Part shown: piece by piece, positions 32,783-42,206 of the stretch
How the letters are laid out: each line of letters opens with the position of its first letter
How positions within the stretch are numbered: position 1 is the stretch's first letter
Assembly (NCBI GenBank): GCA_030427085.1
Contig: JAUHXH010000002.1
Span: 1,054,001 to 1,118,000, forward strand
Direction of reading: 5' to 3'
Source: Gammaproteobacteria bacterium
Lineage (GTDB): Bacteria; Pseudomonadota; Gammaproteobacteria; Pseudomonadales; Halieaceae
DNA: 64,000 nucleotides
Program-made: the position numbers and the translations under genes
Notes under the pieces: model-generated
Told to the model about the DNA's origin: nothing
The model's input: the letters and a program-made list of their open reading frames with translations, nothing else
The model's database searches: none

Positions 32783-34405
32783 TTATTTCAATCCCAGTGC
32801 CTTCTTGCCTTGCTCGAAGGTGATGTCGACCGGAATATTGGCCGCGGCCAGGCGATCCAGATCCGCCTGTAGCTGCGGGCTGATGTGGCCGTAATCCGCC
32901 AGCAGTTTTACCGCACCGTCGTAGTCACCGTTACCCTGCAGGGTCAGCAACAACTCAGACAGTTCAGCCATGGCGGTCTGCATCTTTCCGCGATTCACCC
33001 TGTATTGCCCGGTGGCGGCGTCGCGGTGGAAGGCGCCTTTTTCCTGGAAGAAGTTGAAGCGCACCATGTTCGCCTTGCCGTGTGCGCTGGACGCACCAAA
33101 GCGAACGCTGCGGAAGATGCCAGCGAGGAAGGTGACGTAGTTGTCATCGAGTTTTGCTGCGTCCATCTCACCCAGCTTGGCCAGTTCAGAAATCATATAC
33201 AGGCCCAGTATGTCGGCCTTGCCTTCTTCCAGGGCGCTGGCGGTGTCCTTCATCGCTGTGCGCACATACTCGCCGGTGGTGATGGTTTTCTTGATACCCA
33301 GGCCGTGCGCCACTTCGTGGAACATGGTGTTCTCGAAGAAGGCATCGAAGGTGATGTACTGGCGCTGCTCCGGCGCGATTAACACCTGTGAGATCGGGAT
33401 CAGGGTCTTGTCGAACTTGGCCCGCATGGCGTTCTTGAGCTGCAGTCGCCGTGTGCCCTTGGCCAGTTGCACTTCCTCGTCGTTGGGCAGGTTGATGGCG
33501 ATGGTTTTGGAACCCGCATTGGAATGCCCGGCGTAGTAAATCACGTCGTAGGCGTTCAGGTCGGAATCCGTGCCCACCTCATCCTGCTTGTACTTCGCCG
33601 GCACCGGCAGGTTTTTCTGCAACTGGGGCAGGTAACTGGCGAAGCGGCTCAGGCGTTCGCTCCACTGCTGGTCTTTCACCAGCACGTAGGATTCGAAGGC
33701 CGTGCGGTACCCGTAGAGGCGGTCCTCATAGTTTTCGATGGGGCCGATCACCACGTCAATCGGGTTGTTCTTCATGTCCATCCAGGCCATGTCCGAGGCG
33801 CGGTATACATCGCTCAGGAAGGCGTCCGCGCGCAGGCGCAGGTAGTTGGCAAACTCGGGGTCTACTGCAAGGTCAGCCGCCTCGCGCAACAGCTTCGCGG
33901 CGCGCGCCAGTTCTTCGGCGTAGGCCTTGCTGTAGGGCAGCAGGGTGAGTTCGCCCTGGCTGTTGCGGCGCACCAACGAGTACAGGCCTTTTTTGCCGGC
34001 CGCCGGCCAGGCCTCGAACTCGTCGCGGGTCATATCGGCGGGATAGAAACGCGCGCCCAGGGGTTTTTCACCGTAGCCGTCGATGAACGGCTTTTCGTTG
34101 GCCAGGCGGTCCCAGGGGCCGTAGTTGTAGTCGGCAAACTGTTTCAGGTCGGCATCGGCAATGCTGTCCAGGAAGGGCTTGGGCTCACCGAAGGCCTGCA
34201 GCCAGAACAGATGGTCCATGATGTCGGATGCCTCGATCAGCAGCCCCAGCATTTTGTGCTGATCGCTGTTCAGGTGAGACAGATCGCTGGTGAGTTTGAC
34301 CGGCGCGTAGATCACACGCTTTTCCGGTGCGGGTTCCGGCACGGTGGTTTGGGTGCACCCGGCCGCCAACAACAGGGGCAGGGTGAACAAGGCGATTTTG
34401 TTCAT
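32783..34405 (-). CDS. M49-like (dipeptidyl-peptidase III-related) metallopeptidase, lipoprotein
   Basis: A 540-residue lipoprotein, lipobox LAAGC with the lipidated C17. The zinc site is HEVAH at 363-367 with a downstream EEGKAD at 393-398, the arrangement found in bacterial proteins related to dipeptidyl peptidase III. Classical DPP III has HExxGH with one extra residue; this has plain HExxH, so activity may differ. It starts 14 bases after the S10 peptidase stop, on the same strand, suggesting an operon of envelope peptidases. Confidence 0.75.
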   Translation of the reverse strand: MNKIALFTLPLLLAAGCTQTTVPEPAPEKRVIYAPVKLTSDLSHLNSDQHKMLGLLIEASDIMDHLFWLQAFGEPKPFLDSIADADLKQFADYNYGPWDRLANEKPFIDGYGEKPLGARFYPADMTRDEFEAWPAAGKKGLYSLVRRNSQGELTLLPYSKAYAEELARAAKLLREAADLAVDPEFANYLRLRADAFLSDVYRASDMAWMDMKNNPIDVVIGPIENYEDRLYGYRTAFESYVLVKDQQWSERLSRFASYLPQLQKNLPVPAKYKQDEVGTDSDLNAYDVIYYAGHSNAGSKTIAINLPNDEEVQLAKGTRRLQLKNAMRAKFDKTLIPISQVLIAPEQRQYITFDAFFENTMFHEVAHGLGIKKTITTGEYVRTAMKDTASALEEGKADILGLYMISELAKLGEMDAAKLDDNYVTFLAGIFRSVRFGASSAHGKANMVRFNFFQEKGAFHRDAATGQYRVNRGKMQTAMAELSELLLTLQGNGDYDGAVKLLADYGHISPQLQADLDRLAAANIPVDITFEQGKKALGLK

Positions 34406-34419
34406 GTGGGTCTCCTGAT

Positions 34420-35931
34420 TTAACGGATGAACTCGGCCAGATCTTTGCGGTACTGGGCCATGGAGTCGGGGTGCACGTACATCATGTGCCCGGCTTCATA
34501 GAGCTTCAAGGAGATATTGTCGGCGAGCTTGCCAGGCAACTTCATGTGGTCCAGGAAATACTGTGTGGCGCCCAGCGGGGTGGCCAGATCGTAGTAACCC
34601 TGTTGCACCAGCAGACGCATGTTGGGGTTCTGGATCATCGCGTAGTTCAGGTCCACACCGGTGTTGGCTACCGGTTGCGGGCCCCAGTCGCTGGCGCCGG
34701 GCTGGCGGTGACTGTTGTCCCAGTCTGCCCACAAACCGCCGGAGATGACGTAGGTGCGGTCGGTTTTCACGCCGAGTTGCTCGCGGTAGTAGTCGTTAAA
34801 CGTGGCAGCGAACGCAGGGCCCACGGAGGGGAAGTAGGGGTCGTAATTCATCTTTTCGGCGATACCATTGGTGGCAATCCCCGCGTAGCGTGAATCGATA
34901 CGGCCCACCACCTGGCCGCGGCTGCGCAACAGTTCCTGGGCAAAGCGGCTTTCGTCGATGCGCAGGTTGGCGCGGTCCCAGTAGTCGGCGCTGATGCCGG
35001 TAAAGCGCTCCATGCCGGCCAGTACCTTCTGCCGTTCCTCAGCGGTGGCGCGGTTACCCTTGTACAGCACCGGTGCATACTCATTGATGGCAAAGGCTTC
35101 AGCCTGTTGCAGGAAGGTTTGCAGGTCAGCCGGGCGGTCTTTAACCACGTTGTGGAACCAGGCAGTGGCGGCGAAAGTGGTGATGTAATTCACCTGGGCC
35201 ACGTCGATTTCCACACCCGCGTTCCCCGCCACAAAGCTCATGTAGGGCGACACCAGAATCACGCCGTTGAGAGAGATGTTGTGCGCCTGCAGCAGTTTGT
35301 AGGCCACGCCGCCGCTGCGGATGCCGCCGTAGGACTCACCCAGCAGGTATTTCGGGGACTGCCAGCGGCCGTTGTCAGACACGTAGCGCGCGATGAATTT
35401 GGACACCGATTCGATATCCGGGTCCACACCCCAGAAGTCCTTGCCTTCAGCTTCGCCCACCGGGCGAGAGAAGCCGGTGCCCACCGGGTCGATCATCACC
35501 AGGTCGGCTTTGTCGAGGATGCTGTACTCGTTATTGACGCGCTGGAAAGGCCCTTCGGTGGCATAGCCCAGATCTTCCACCACGGTGCGCACCGGCCCCA
35601 GAATGCCCATGTGCAGCCACAGGGACGCAGAGCCCGGCCCGCCGTTGTAGGCGAACAGGATGGGGCGTTCTGCGGCGTTTTTACCGCGCTGCACATAGGC
35701 GGTGTAGCCAAACTCGGCGATTGGCTTACCCTCGTCATCCTTCATGATGAGGGTGCCGGCGGTGGCGGTGTAATCGATGTTTTTGCCTTCGATTCGCACG
35801 TTGCCGCGGGATTCGAAGTGCATCGGCTCAACGGGCTTGGCGGCAGGGGCTTCTTCGGCCGTTTCTGCCAGTGCCAGGCTTGCTACCATCATGAGTGGCA
35901 GGCTCAGCCAGAATGTTAATTTGTGGGTCAT
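34420..35931 (-). CDS. S10 family serine carboxypeptidase-like hydrolase, exported
   Basis: A 503-residue alpha/beta hydrolase-fold carboxypeptidase with a signal peptide (1-22). NGGPGSAS (96-103) is the family oxyanion block and GESYGG carries the nucleophile S200. The C-terminal ALKLY-like ISLKLYEAGHMMYVHP provides the catalytic histidine. Bacterial members are common in marine proteobacteria and release C-terminal amino acids in the periplasm. It forms a likely operon with the downstream M49-like gene. Confidence 0.87.
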   Translation of the reverse strand: MTHKLTFWLSLPLMMVASLALAETAEEAPAAKPVEPMHFESRGNVRIEGKNIDYTATAGTLIMKDDEGKPIAEFGYTAYVQRGKNAAERPILFAYNGGPGSASLWLHMGILGPVRTVVEDLGYATEGPFQRVNNEYSILDKADLVMIDPVGTGFSRPVGEAEGKDFWGVDPDIESVSKFIARYVSDNGRWQSPKYLLGESYGGIRSGGVAYKLLQAHNISLNGVILVSPYMSFVAGNAGVEIDVAQVNYITTFAATAWFHNVVKDRPADLQTFLQQAEAFAINEYAPVLYKGNRATAEERQKVLAGMERFTGISADYWDRANLRIDESRFAQELLRSRGQVVGRIDSRYAGIATNGIAEKMNYDPYFPSVGPAFAATFNDYYREQLGVKTDRTYVISGGLWADWDNSHRQPGASDWGPQPVANTGVDLNYAMIQNPNMRLLVQQGYYDLATPLGATQYFLDHMKLPGKLADNISLKLYEAGHMMYVHPDSMAQYRKDLAEFIR

Positions 35932-36051
35932 GTGTGTATGCTCGATTGCGGTTAACCGGGGCAGTGTAGAGGATCACTCTGCGGCCTGCATCCCGGACCG
36001 CTGTTTTCCGCAACTACTTTCCGCAACTACGCTACGCCAACTGGAAATTTC

Positions 36052-36795
36052 ATGCTGTCTGACCCCCTGTTCTACCTGGTGAGCATTCCTGCCGTGCTGC
36101 TCTACGGGGTGGCGAAAGGGGGCTTTGGCGGCGCGGTGGCGATCCTGTCCGTGCCGCTGATGAGCCTGCTGATGCCGCCGACACAGGCGGCGGCGATCCT
36201 GTTGCCCATTCTGGTGGTGATGGATGCGGTGGTGGTCTACACCTACCGGCACCAGTTCGAGGGGCAAGCCCTGCGGCTGTTGCTGCCGGGGGCGCTGGTC
36301 GGTATTGGGTTGGGGTGGCTTACCGTCGAGTTTATGAACGAGGACTACCTGCGCATTATGGTGGGGGTGTTGGCGCTGGTGTTTGGTGTGCAGCAGCTAT
36401 TCAATTTGCAGTCCGCCGGTTCGCGGCAGCACAACCCCTGGTCTGCCGGTTTTTTTGGCACGCTGGCGGGCTTCACCAGCTTCAGCATCCACGCCGGGGG
36501 GCCGCCGGTTTCCATGTACCTGCTGCCGAAGCGGCTGCCACCGCTGATCTACGCCGGTACGGCGGGTATGTTTTTCGCCGTGGTCAACGCGGTCAAACTG
36601 GTGCCTTACTATTTTCTTGGTCAGTTCAGCCCCACTAATTTGCTGTATGCACTGGTGTTGGTGCCGCTGGCGCCGCTCGGTGTGAAGCTGGGCCACTATC
36701 TGGTGAAACGTTCCAGTCCGACGGTGTATTACCGCATCATCAGCTTTTTCCTGATCGTGGTGGGGGCGAAGTTGCTCTGGGACGGGCTGAGTTGA
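36052..36795 (+). CDS. TauE/SafE family sulfite/anion exporter
   Basis: A 247-residue inner-membrane protein with about eight hydrophobic segments. KGGFGGAVAILSVPL near the N-terminus and the second-half repeat FTSFSIHAGGPPVSMYLLP are the paired TauE motifs. Members export sulfite, sulfonates or other small organic anions; the substrate here is unknown. The SulP-type anion transporter follows on the same strand 157 bases later. Confidence 0.87.
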   Translation: MLSDPLFYLVSIPAVLLYGVAKGGFGGAVAILSVPLMSLLMPPTQAAAILLPILVVMDAVVVYTYRHQFEGQALRLLLPGALVGIGLGWLTVEFMNEDYLRIMVGVLALVFGVQQLFNLQSAGSRQHNPWSAGFFGTLAGFTSFSIHAGGPPVSMYLLPKRLPPLIYAGTAGMFFAVVNAVKLVPYYFLGQFSPTNLLYALVLVPLAPLGVKLGHYLVKRSSPTVYYRIISFFLIVVGAKLLWDGLS

Positions 36796-36952
36796 CTGGC
36801 CGAGTGTAAATACTCGCGTTGTTCCGCCGCTGGCGCTTGGCTACAATGCGCGCCCCTGCCGTGGGGTCTATAACTAAAGTTGTCTCCCACTGACTGACGC
36901 GTCCCCTTCCGCCAGACGAGTGGCGCACCGTTATCAGAAACGAGAGAACCCC

Positions 36953-38518
36953 ATGTTCGAAATTCACGCCAATAAAGTCGCCAGCGTTCGCAGCGATGTC
37001 CTGTCCGGCCTGACCGTCGCCCTGGCCCTGGTGCCCGAAGCGGTGGCCTTTGCCTTCGTTGCCGGTGTTGAACCGCTGGTGGGCCTGTACGCAGCGTTTA
37101 TGGTGGGGCTGATCACGGCCTGTATCGGTGGCCGTCCCGGCATGATTTCGGGGGCGACTGGCGCACTGGCGGTAGTGATGGTCACGCTGGTGGCGGACCA
37201 CGGCGTGGAATACCTGTTTGCCGCGGTGGTGCTGATGGGCATCATCCAGATCACCGCCGGTGCCTTGCGATTGGGTAAGTTCATTCGCATGGTGCCCCAC
37301 CCGGTGATGCTGGGTTTTGTGAACGGCCTGGCCATCGTGATTTTCCTGGCGCAGTTGAGCCAGTTCGGTACGCCCGGGGAAGCAGGGTGGTTAAATGGCA
37401 CCTTCCTCGAAGGCAGCATTATCGATGTGGCCTGGCTGGAAGGCGTGCAACTCTATATGTTGCTCGGCCTGGTGGCGCTGACCATGTGCATCATTCACTT
37501 CCTGCCGCGCCTCACCACGGCCATTCCCTCCTCGCTGGCGGCGATTGTGGTGGTGACCCTGCTGGTGGTTGGCCTGAATCTCGACACCCGCGTGGTGGGT
37601 GATGTGGCCTCCATCAAGGGCGGCCTGCCCAGTTTCCACATTCCAGTGGTACCGCTGAACTGGGAAACGCTGACGATCATCTTCCCCTATTCAGTCATTC
37701 TGGCCACTATCGGCCTGATCGAGTCACTGCTGACCCTGCGCCTGGTGGATGAAATCACCGAAACCCGGGGCCGTGGCAACAAGGAATGCGTAGGCCAGGG
37801 TGTGGCTAACGTGGCCACCGGCTTTTTTGGCGGTATGGGCGGCTGCGCCATGATCGGACAAAGCATGATCAACGTGAACTCCGGCGGGCGTGGGCGCCTG
37901 TCGGGAATCTCCGCGGCCCTGTTCCTGCTGGCCTTTATATTGGTGGCGTCGCCCTTGATTGAGCGCATTCCTCTGGCAGCGCTGATCGGTGTGATGTTTA
38001 TCGTGGTGATCGGTACCTTCGAGTGGAGTAGCTTCCGGGTGATCCGCAAGGTGCCGCGCAGCGACGCGCTGGTGCTGATTCTGGTATCGGGCGTGACGGT
38101 TGTTACCGATCTTGCCGTGGCTGTGGTGGTGGGCGTGATCGTGTCGGCGCTGGTATTTGCCTGGGAGCACGCCAAGCATATCCGCGTGGAAGCGCGCGAC
38201 GATCACCAGGGCTCCACGGTCTACGCCGTGGATGGGCCGCTGTTTTTCGGTTCCGTCACCTCCTTCCTCGAGCAGTTCGACCCCGCCCGCGATCGCGACG
38301 ACGTTGTGATCGACTTCGCCGGCTCACGGGTGTGCGACCATTCCGGGCTGGAGGCCATCGACACACTGGCGGAACGTTACCTCAATGCCGGCAAAACTCT
38401 GCACCTGGTGCACCTGTCTGGTGAATGCCGCCAGCTCCTGAGCAAGGCCGGCAGTTTGGTGGAAGTAAACGTGATCGAAGATCCCCACTACTTTGTGGCG
38501 GACGACAAACTGGGCTGA
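36953..38518 (+). CDS. SulP family anion transporter with STAS domain
   Basis: A 521-residue membrane protein of the SulP/SLC26 family. It has ten or more membrane segments; [15 protein letters not shown] and [17 protein letters not shown] form the anion-binding core region. A cytosolic STAS domain fills about 415-510 ([20 protein letters not shown]). The frame extends upstream, but ATG 36953 has GAGAGAA nine bases before it and gives the typical start. Substrates may be sulfate, bicarbonate or dicarboxylates. Likely independent of the TauE gene. Confidence 0.88.
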   Translation: MFEIHANKVASVRSDVLSGLTVALALVPEAVAFAFVAGVEPLVGLYAAFMVGLITACIGGRPGMISGATGALAVVMVTLVADHGVEYLFAAVVLMGIIQITAGALRLGKFIRMVPHPVMLGFVNGLAIVIFLAQLSQFGTPGEAGWLNGTFLEGSIIDVAWLEGVQLYMLLGLVALTMCIIHFLPRLTTAIPSSLAAIVVVTLLVVGLNLDTRVVGDVASIKGGLPSFHIPVVPLNWETLTIIFPYSVILATIGLIESLLTLRLVDEITETRGRGNKECVGQGVANVATGFFGGMGGCAMIGQSMINVNSGGRGRLSGISAALFLLAFILVASPLIERIPLAALIGVMFIVVIGTFEWSSFRVIRKVPRSDALVLILVSGVTVVTDLAVAVVVGVIVSALVFAWEHAKHIRVEARDDHQGSTVYAVDGPLFFGSVTSFLEQFDPARDRDDVVIDFAGSRVCDHSGLEAIDTLAERYLNAGKTLHLVHLSGECRQLLSKAGSLVEVNVIEDPHYFVADDKLG

Positions 38519-38537
38519 TTACTGCTGGACACGCCGT

Positions 38538-39305
38538 TTACTGGCGCGGCGGTGCCAGCCGCAGGCGACCAAAAGTAGACGCGTCGATATAGCCGCGATT
38601 ACGATCACCGGCCACCGGCGTTATCGCCACGTCGGTGTACAGATTGTCCCGGCCCTCGGGACCGTCGCTGTCGCAATAGCCCACCATCCAGCCAATTTCC
38701 TTGCCGGCTTGCAGTGACACGGGGGTGTCGGCATTACCCTGGGCGTAGAGTTGTATCCGAAGCTCCCAGATCAGGGCGTGGGGTGGGTCGGATTGCCGCC
38801 TCAGTTGGCTAAGGGCGTGGTCGGGAAACTCGCGCGGTGTACTGGTAATTGCACGGCCCTGCTCGTCGTAGCCACTGGCAGCGAGATCCACTACTTCGCC
38901 CCCGATGCCGATGTGGTAGGCGTAGGCATTATCGTCATGCAGGTGCAGGCCGCCGCTCGCATCCTCATCCACAAATATCTCCAGCGCGTCGTCCAGCCAG
39001 TAATTCTCCAGAGGGTCGGGGTGATGGTCGCTGATCACGTCGTCCACGATCTCCGCCTGTAAATACAGTGCCTGGGGGGTCCATAACACACGATAGCGAC
39101 CGCTGAAGTCGGCAGCGGGTGGCAGCACACCCGTCATCGGCCGAGTGATGTGTTTCCAGGCTGCCATGCGCCATTGCTCTGGCGTTGGGAACAGACTGCC
39201 GTGCAATTCTGCGTGGGGTGCGATGTAGATGGCGTCTTCAGCCTGCGTTGTGGTGCCGGCGAATGCGACAAGCAGCGCGGCCAAAGCCAGGACGCGACTA
39301 GTCAT
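38538..39305 (-). CDS. Exported CBM9/DOMON-like carbohydrate-binding protein
   Basis: A 255-residue protein with a signal peptide (MTSRVLALAALLVAFAG). The mature part matches the CBM9 family pattern: a start after the signal with W near PEQWRMAAWK, RYRVLWTPQALYLQAEIVDD, a DDALEIFVDED block, and a late ELRIQLY / GWMVGYCDSDG. Family 9 modules bind the ends of xylan and cellulose chains. It overlaps the gluconokinase end by eight bases and is last in the cellobiose operon. A role in sensing or holding cello-oligosaccharides in the periplasm is inferred. Confidence 0.78.
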   Translation of the reverse strand: MTSRVLALAALLVAFAGTTTQAEDAIYIAPHAELHGSLFPTPEQWRMAAWKHITRPMTGVLPPAADFSGRYRVLWTPQALYLQAEIVDDVISDHHPDPLENYWLDDALEIFVDEDASGGLHLHDDNAYAYHIGIGGEVVDLAASGYDEQGRAITSTPREFPDHALSQLRRQSDPPHALIWELRIQLYAQGNADTPVSLQAGKEIGWMVGYCDSDGPEGRDNLYTDVAITPVAGDRNRGYIDASTFGRLRLAPPRQ

Positions 39306-39828
39306 CGACCGTATCCCGAAGAATTGCCAGGGCCTGGGAAAGTACTGCCGGCGGTGCCACGCTGCCGTCCAGCCCGATAATATCCGGCTCGTTGTGCGCC
39401 GCCTGCAGGGCTTCGAACTGACTCTCCAGCAAGGTGTGGGGCATGAAGTGGGACTGGCGTTGTTGCAGGCGCGCGCGTAACTCGCTGAGCGGCACTTCAA
39501 GGTGAAGGAACAGCGTGGAAGGATGCACCGCCCGAATTTTGGCGCGATGGCCACGGCGCAAGCCGCTGTAGGCCAGCACGCAGGATTGTCCCGCCAGCAA
39601 TTGCTGGTTGAGGTAGCCGGCGATGGCGTCTATCCACGGCGCGCGTTGGGCGTCGGTGAGCGCTTCGCCCCGGCGCATGCGCGCAACATTTTCCGGGGGG
39701 TGGAAATCGTCCGCTTCCACAAACTGTGCACCGGAAGCGGCGGACAGTTCGCGGGCCAGCCATGTCTTGCCACTGCCGCTGACACCCATAGCAACGATTA
39801 GGCGGGGCCATTGCATGCCAGGCTTCAC
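39298..39828 (-). CDS. gntK: Gluconokinase
   Basis: A 176-residue kinase phosphorylating D-gluconate to 6-phosphogluconate with ATP. GVSGSGKT is the P-loop at about 15-22, and ADDFHPPENVARMRRGEAL is the gluconate-binding block of GntK; LEVPLSEL and QSHFMPHTLLESQF follow. The start is a GTG at 39828 that overlaps the GH94 stop by four bases, or ATG 39816. Its place behind a second GH94 phosphorylase points to gluconate release by that enzyme from cellobionate. From here the Entner-Doudoroff or pentose phosphate pathway would continue. Confidence 0.9.
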   Translation of the reverse strand: MKPGMQWPRLIVAMGVSGSGKTWLARELSAASGAQFVEADDFHPPENVARMRRGEALTDAQRAPWIDAIAGYLNQQLLAGQSCVLAYSGLRRGHRAKIRAVHPSTLFLHLEVPLSELRARLQQRQSHFMPHTLLESQFEALQAAHNEPDIIGLDGSVAPPAVLSQALAILRDTVDD

Positions 39829-42206
39829 GGCGAGGGCTCCTCGCTGGGCAGGGTGATGATTACCTGACAGGTCTGTCTCGGTGTGATGTTGGTGATGAGG
39901 GGGGTTGGCAGCGCCTGCCCGTCCACAGCGTAGCGAGGCTCGCTACAGTGCGCTTCGCGTTGGTAAGTGATGTTTAAGATGGCACCGCGAAAACGGCGCG
40001 TGACTGAGGCCGATTGCCAGTGCGAGGGCAGACCCGGCTGCAGTCGCAGGCCTTCGCGACAACCGCGCAGGCCGTAGAGCTGTTCGATCACTACCCGGTA
40101 ATACCAGGCTGCGGTGCCGGTGTTGAACAGGCCACTGGAGCGCCCGGCTTCCTCGGGGAATTGCCGCCAGGCGCCGCGGTAGTAGTTGGGTAAGAAGTTA
40201 GGTAACTGGCCGCGTCGTAGCAAATCGTCCACATCGGGGCCGGGCAACATGGTGCGCAACCAGTGAAACGCCTGGTCGTGGCGGCCGATTTTGTAGAGAG
40301 CGTGGATGAAGAACATCGCGGCATGGTTGTAGATCGAGCCATTCTCCGCGCTGCCGGGAAACTTCTGCGTGATCCGGCCGATGTCTTCCTGCATGGCGGT
40401 GTAGGCTGGAGCCAGCATGGCCAATCCCCAGGGGGTACCCAGCTCCCGATCCACGGCAGACAACAGGGCCTCCGTCTGCGCGTCATCGGCGATCCGCGCC
40501 AGCAGCGCCCAGCTCTGTGGATTGAGATAGATGCGCCCCTCTGTGTCAGCCTGTGTGCCAAAGCGGCGACCGCCGTCAGTAATGCCGCGGGCGTACCACT
40601 GGCCGTCCCATAAGGTATCGTTGCACACCGCTGCCAGTTCGGCTGCATAGGCAGCGTAACGTTCGGCGCTATCGGAGTCGCCGTGGCATCGACATATCTG
40701 GGCCCAGACTTGCAGCGCGTGCACCAGTGCGATGGACAGCCACCCTGAAACACCAATCCCCGCCGGCCCGACCATGTTCATCGGGTCGCACCAGTCGCCC
40801 TGTTCGATGTACACCAGCCCGCGTTGATCCCGCCTGCCCCAGAGGTAGTCCAGCGCGGCACAAACCCGCTGGTAGACCGAGGTTTTTTCGTTGGTGTTGC
40901 CTCGACTCGGCACCGCTTCTCCCAGCAGTGCGTAGTCGTCGCTTTCATCCAGATACGCTTCCAGGCACAGGGGTAACCACAGGCAGTGGTCGGAGTGCGG
41001 CACCTGATTGATGTATTTCAGCGTGGCCTGATCGTTCAGTAGGATGCCATCGGGCAAGGCGCCGCTGTTTTCCTGCTGCGATAGCGCAGTGATGAATGCG
41101 GCGCGCGCCAGCGAGGGTGCGAGGTAGGCCGCCCCCATGTTGTCCTGCAGGTAATTGCGAGTTTGCGGATCAGTGGTAAAGCGATTGCAGTCCGCATGGT
41201 AGAAAACCTGTCGCGGCAGCCAGGTATTGAGGAAGTGATCAAAGGCCTGATCCGGCGATTGACTCTGGAGGGTTGTAAGCGGATGGCCACCACCGCATTC
41301 ACTGTCGCTGCCTTTCCTGGACGGCAGGTACTGTTGTCGGATACGGCTTATTTCCGCCTCGTCCTTTGCCGGGCCAAACAGGAAGCGGAACTCGTGCTGG
41401 GCACCCGGTGCTAACGTCAGCGCATAGTGTAGCGCCGCAATCGGGGTGGTGTAGTTTGCGGTGCCGTTGCTCAGGCTGTCAGCGTTGATCGCAGCCGGCG
41501 CATGTGGCCCACCTTCGCCTTCAAAAACTTCCCGGCGGGTTTCCCAACTGTTGGGTGTTTGATCGTGCAACAGAAAGGTCAGGTCCTTGGCGGCCTTGAC
41601 CTGAGGATAATCCGAGAGGTGCTGGTAGGGCGTAACCCGCTTGCCAATCACAGCGCCAAGTTGGGGATGGTAGGCGGCCCCCTGGTTCATCCAACTCATG
41701 TAGCCAAGGGTGAAGGCGGGATAGAGGGCAATATCGCGCGACTGCGCACTGTGATTGCTTACGCGCAGGTGCCAACGTTCGACACTGTCTGCTTCGGGCA
41801 GAGACAGGCTGATCTCCAAGCCGATGCCCTGGAATTGTAGCTGCCAGCAGATGTCCCGAGGCCCAGCCGAGAACAGGAATCTCTCGGGTCGCCGCCGTAC
41901 TGGTTCGTAGGGCGCGGAGAACAGTTCGCTACTACGCGTGTCTTTCAGATAAAAGAAGCGCCCCGGGTGGTGGGCGTAGTAGGGCTGCTCCGGCTGCGCG
42001 AAGGTAGTGGCCTCCATATTGGGGCCGTAGCTGTAGCGCGCCGGTTCGGGCTGCATGTGAAGGGCAGAGACGAAGCCGCGGCAATTCACGTTCAGTAAAG
42101 TATTGCGGTTCCACAGGTAGGCACTGGCCGCAGGCAGGGCCGTGGGGGAGTGCAGCTCGATGCGTTCCCCTGAAAAACTGATCAGCGGTTTTTCAGGGGA
42201 ATTCAT
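39825..42206 (-). CDS. GH94 phosphorylase, probably cellobionic acid phosphorylase
   Basis: A 793-residue GH94 enzyme. The early MEATTFAQPEQPYYAHHPGR and the catalytic-acid block EQGDWCDPMN (near residue 471) place it in the family. It differs from the neighbouring cellobiose phosphorylase, whose corresponding block is [10 protein letters not shown]. The gene is followed at once by gluconokinase and preceded by its own GPH symporter, so cleavage of cellobionate to glucose 1-phosphate and gluconate is the best explanation. Another disaccharide specificity is possible. ATG 42206 overlaps the symporter stop by four bases. Confidence 0.82.
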   Translation of the reverse strand: MNSPEKPLISFSGERIELHSPTALPAASAYLWNRNTLLNVNCRGFVSALHMQPEPARYSYGPNMEATTFAQPEQPYYAHHPGRFFYLKDTRSSELFSAPYEPVRRRPERFLFSAGPRDICWQLQFQGIGLEISLSLPEADSVERWHLRVSNHSAQSRDIALYPAFTLGYMSWMNQGAAYHPQLGAVIGKRVTPYQHLSDYPQVKAAKDLTFLLHDQTPNSWETRREVFEGEGGPHAPAAINADSLSNGTANYTTPIAALHYALTLAPGAQHEFRFLFGPAKDEAEISRIRQQYLPSRKGSDSECGGGHPLTTLQSQSPDQAFDHFLNTWLPRQVFYHADCNRFTTDPQTRNYLQDNMGAAYLAPSLARAAFITALSQQENSGALPDGILLNDQATLKYINQVPHSDHCLWLPLCLEAYLDESDDYALLGEAVPSRGNTNEKTSVYQRVCAALDYLWGRRDQRGLVYIEQGDWCDPMNMVGPAGIGVSGWLSIALVHALQVWAQICRCHGDSDSAERYAAYAAELAAVCNDTLWDGQWYARGITDGGRRFGTQADTEGRIYLNPQSWALLARIADDAQTEALLSAVDRELGTPWGLAMLAPAYTAMQEDIGRITQKFPGSAENGSIYNHAAMFFIHALYKIGRHDQAFHWLRTMLPGPDVDDLLRRGQLPNFLPNYYRGAWRQFPEEAGRSSGLFNTGTAAWYYRVVIEQLYGLRGCREGLRLQPGLPSHWQSASVTRRFRGAILNITYQREAHCSEPRYAVDGQALPTPLITNITPRQTCQVIITLPSEEPSP

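Noticed and set aside
9583-36880. Shared TATAACTAAAG upstream of the acyl-CoA synthetase (near 9585-9595) and of SulP (near 36869-36879)
   Set aside because: Eleven bases at different distances from the starts; likely chance.
36052-38518. Several minus-strand frames over the TauE and SulP genes (up to 186 codons)
   Set aside because: All antisense to well-recognised membrane proteins; rich in H, Q and R as expected for shadows.
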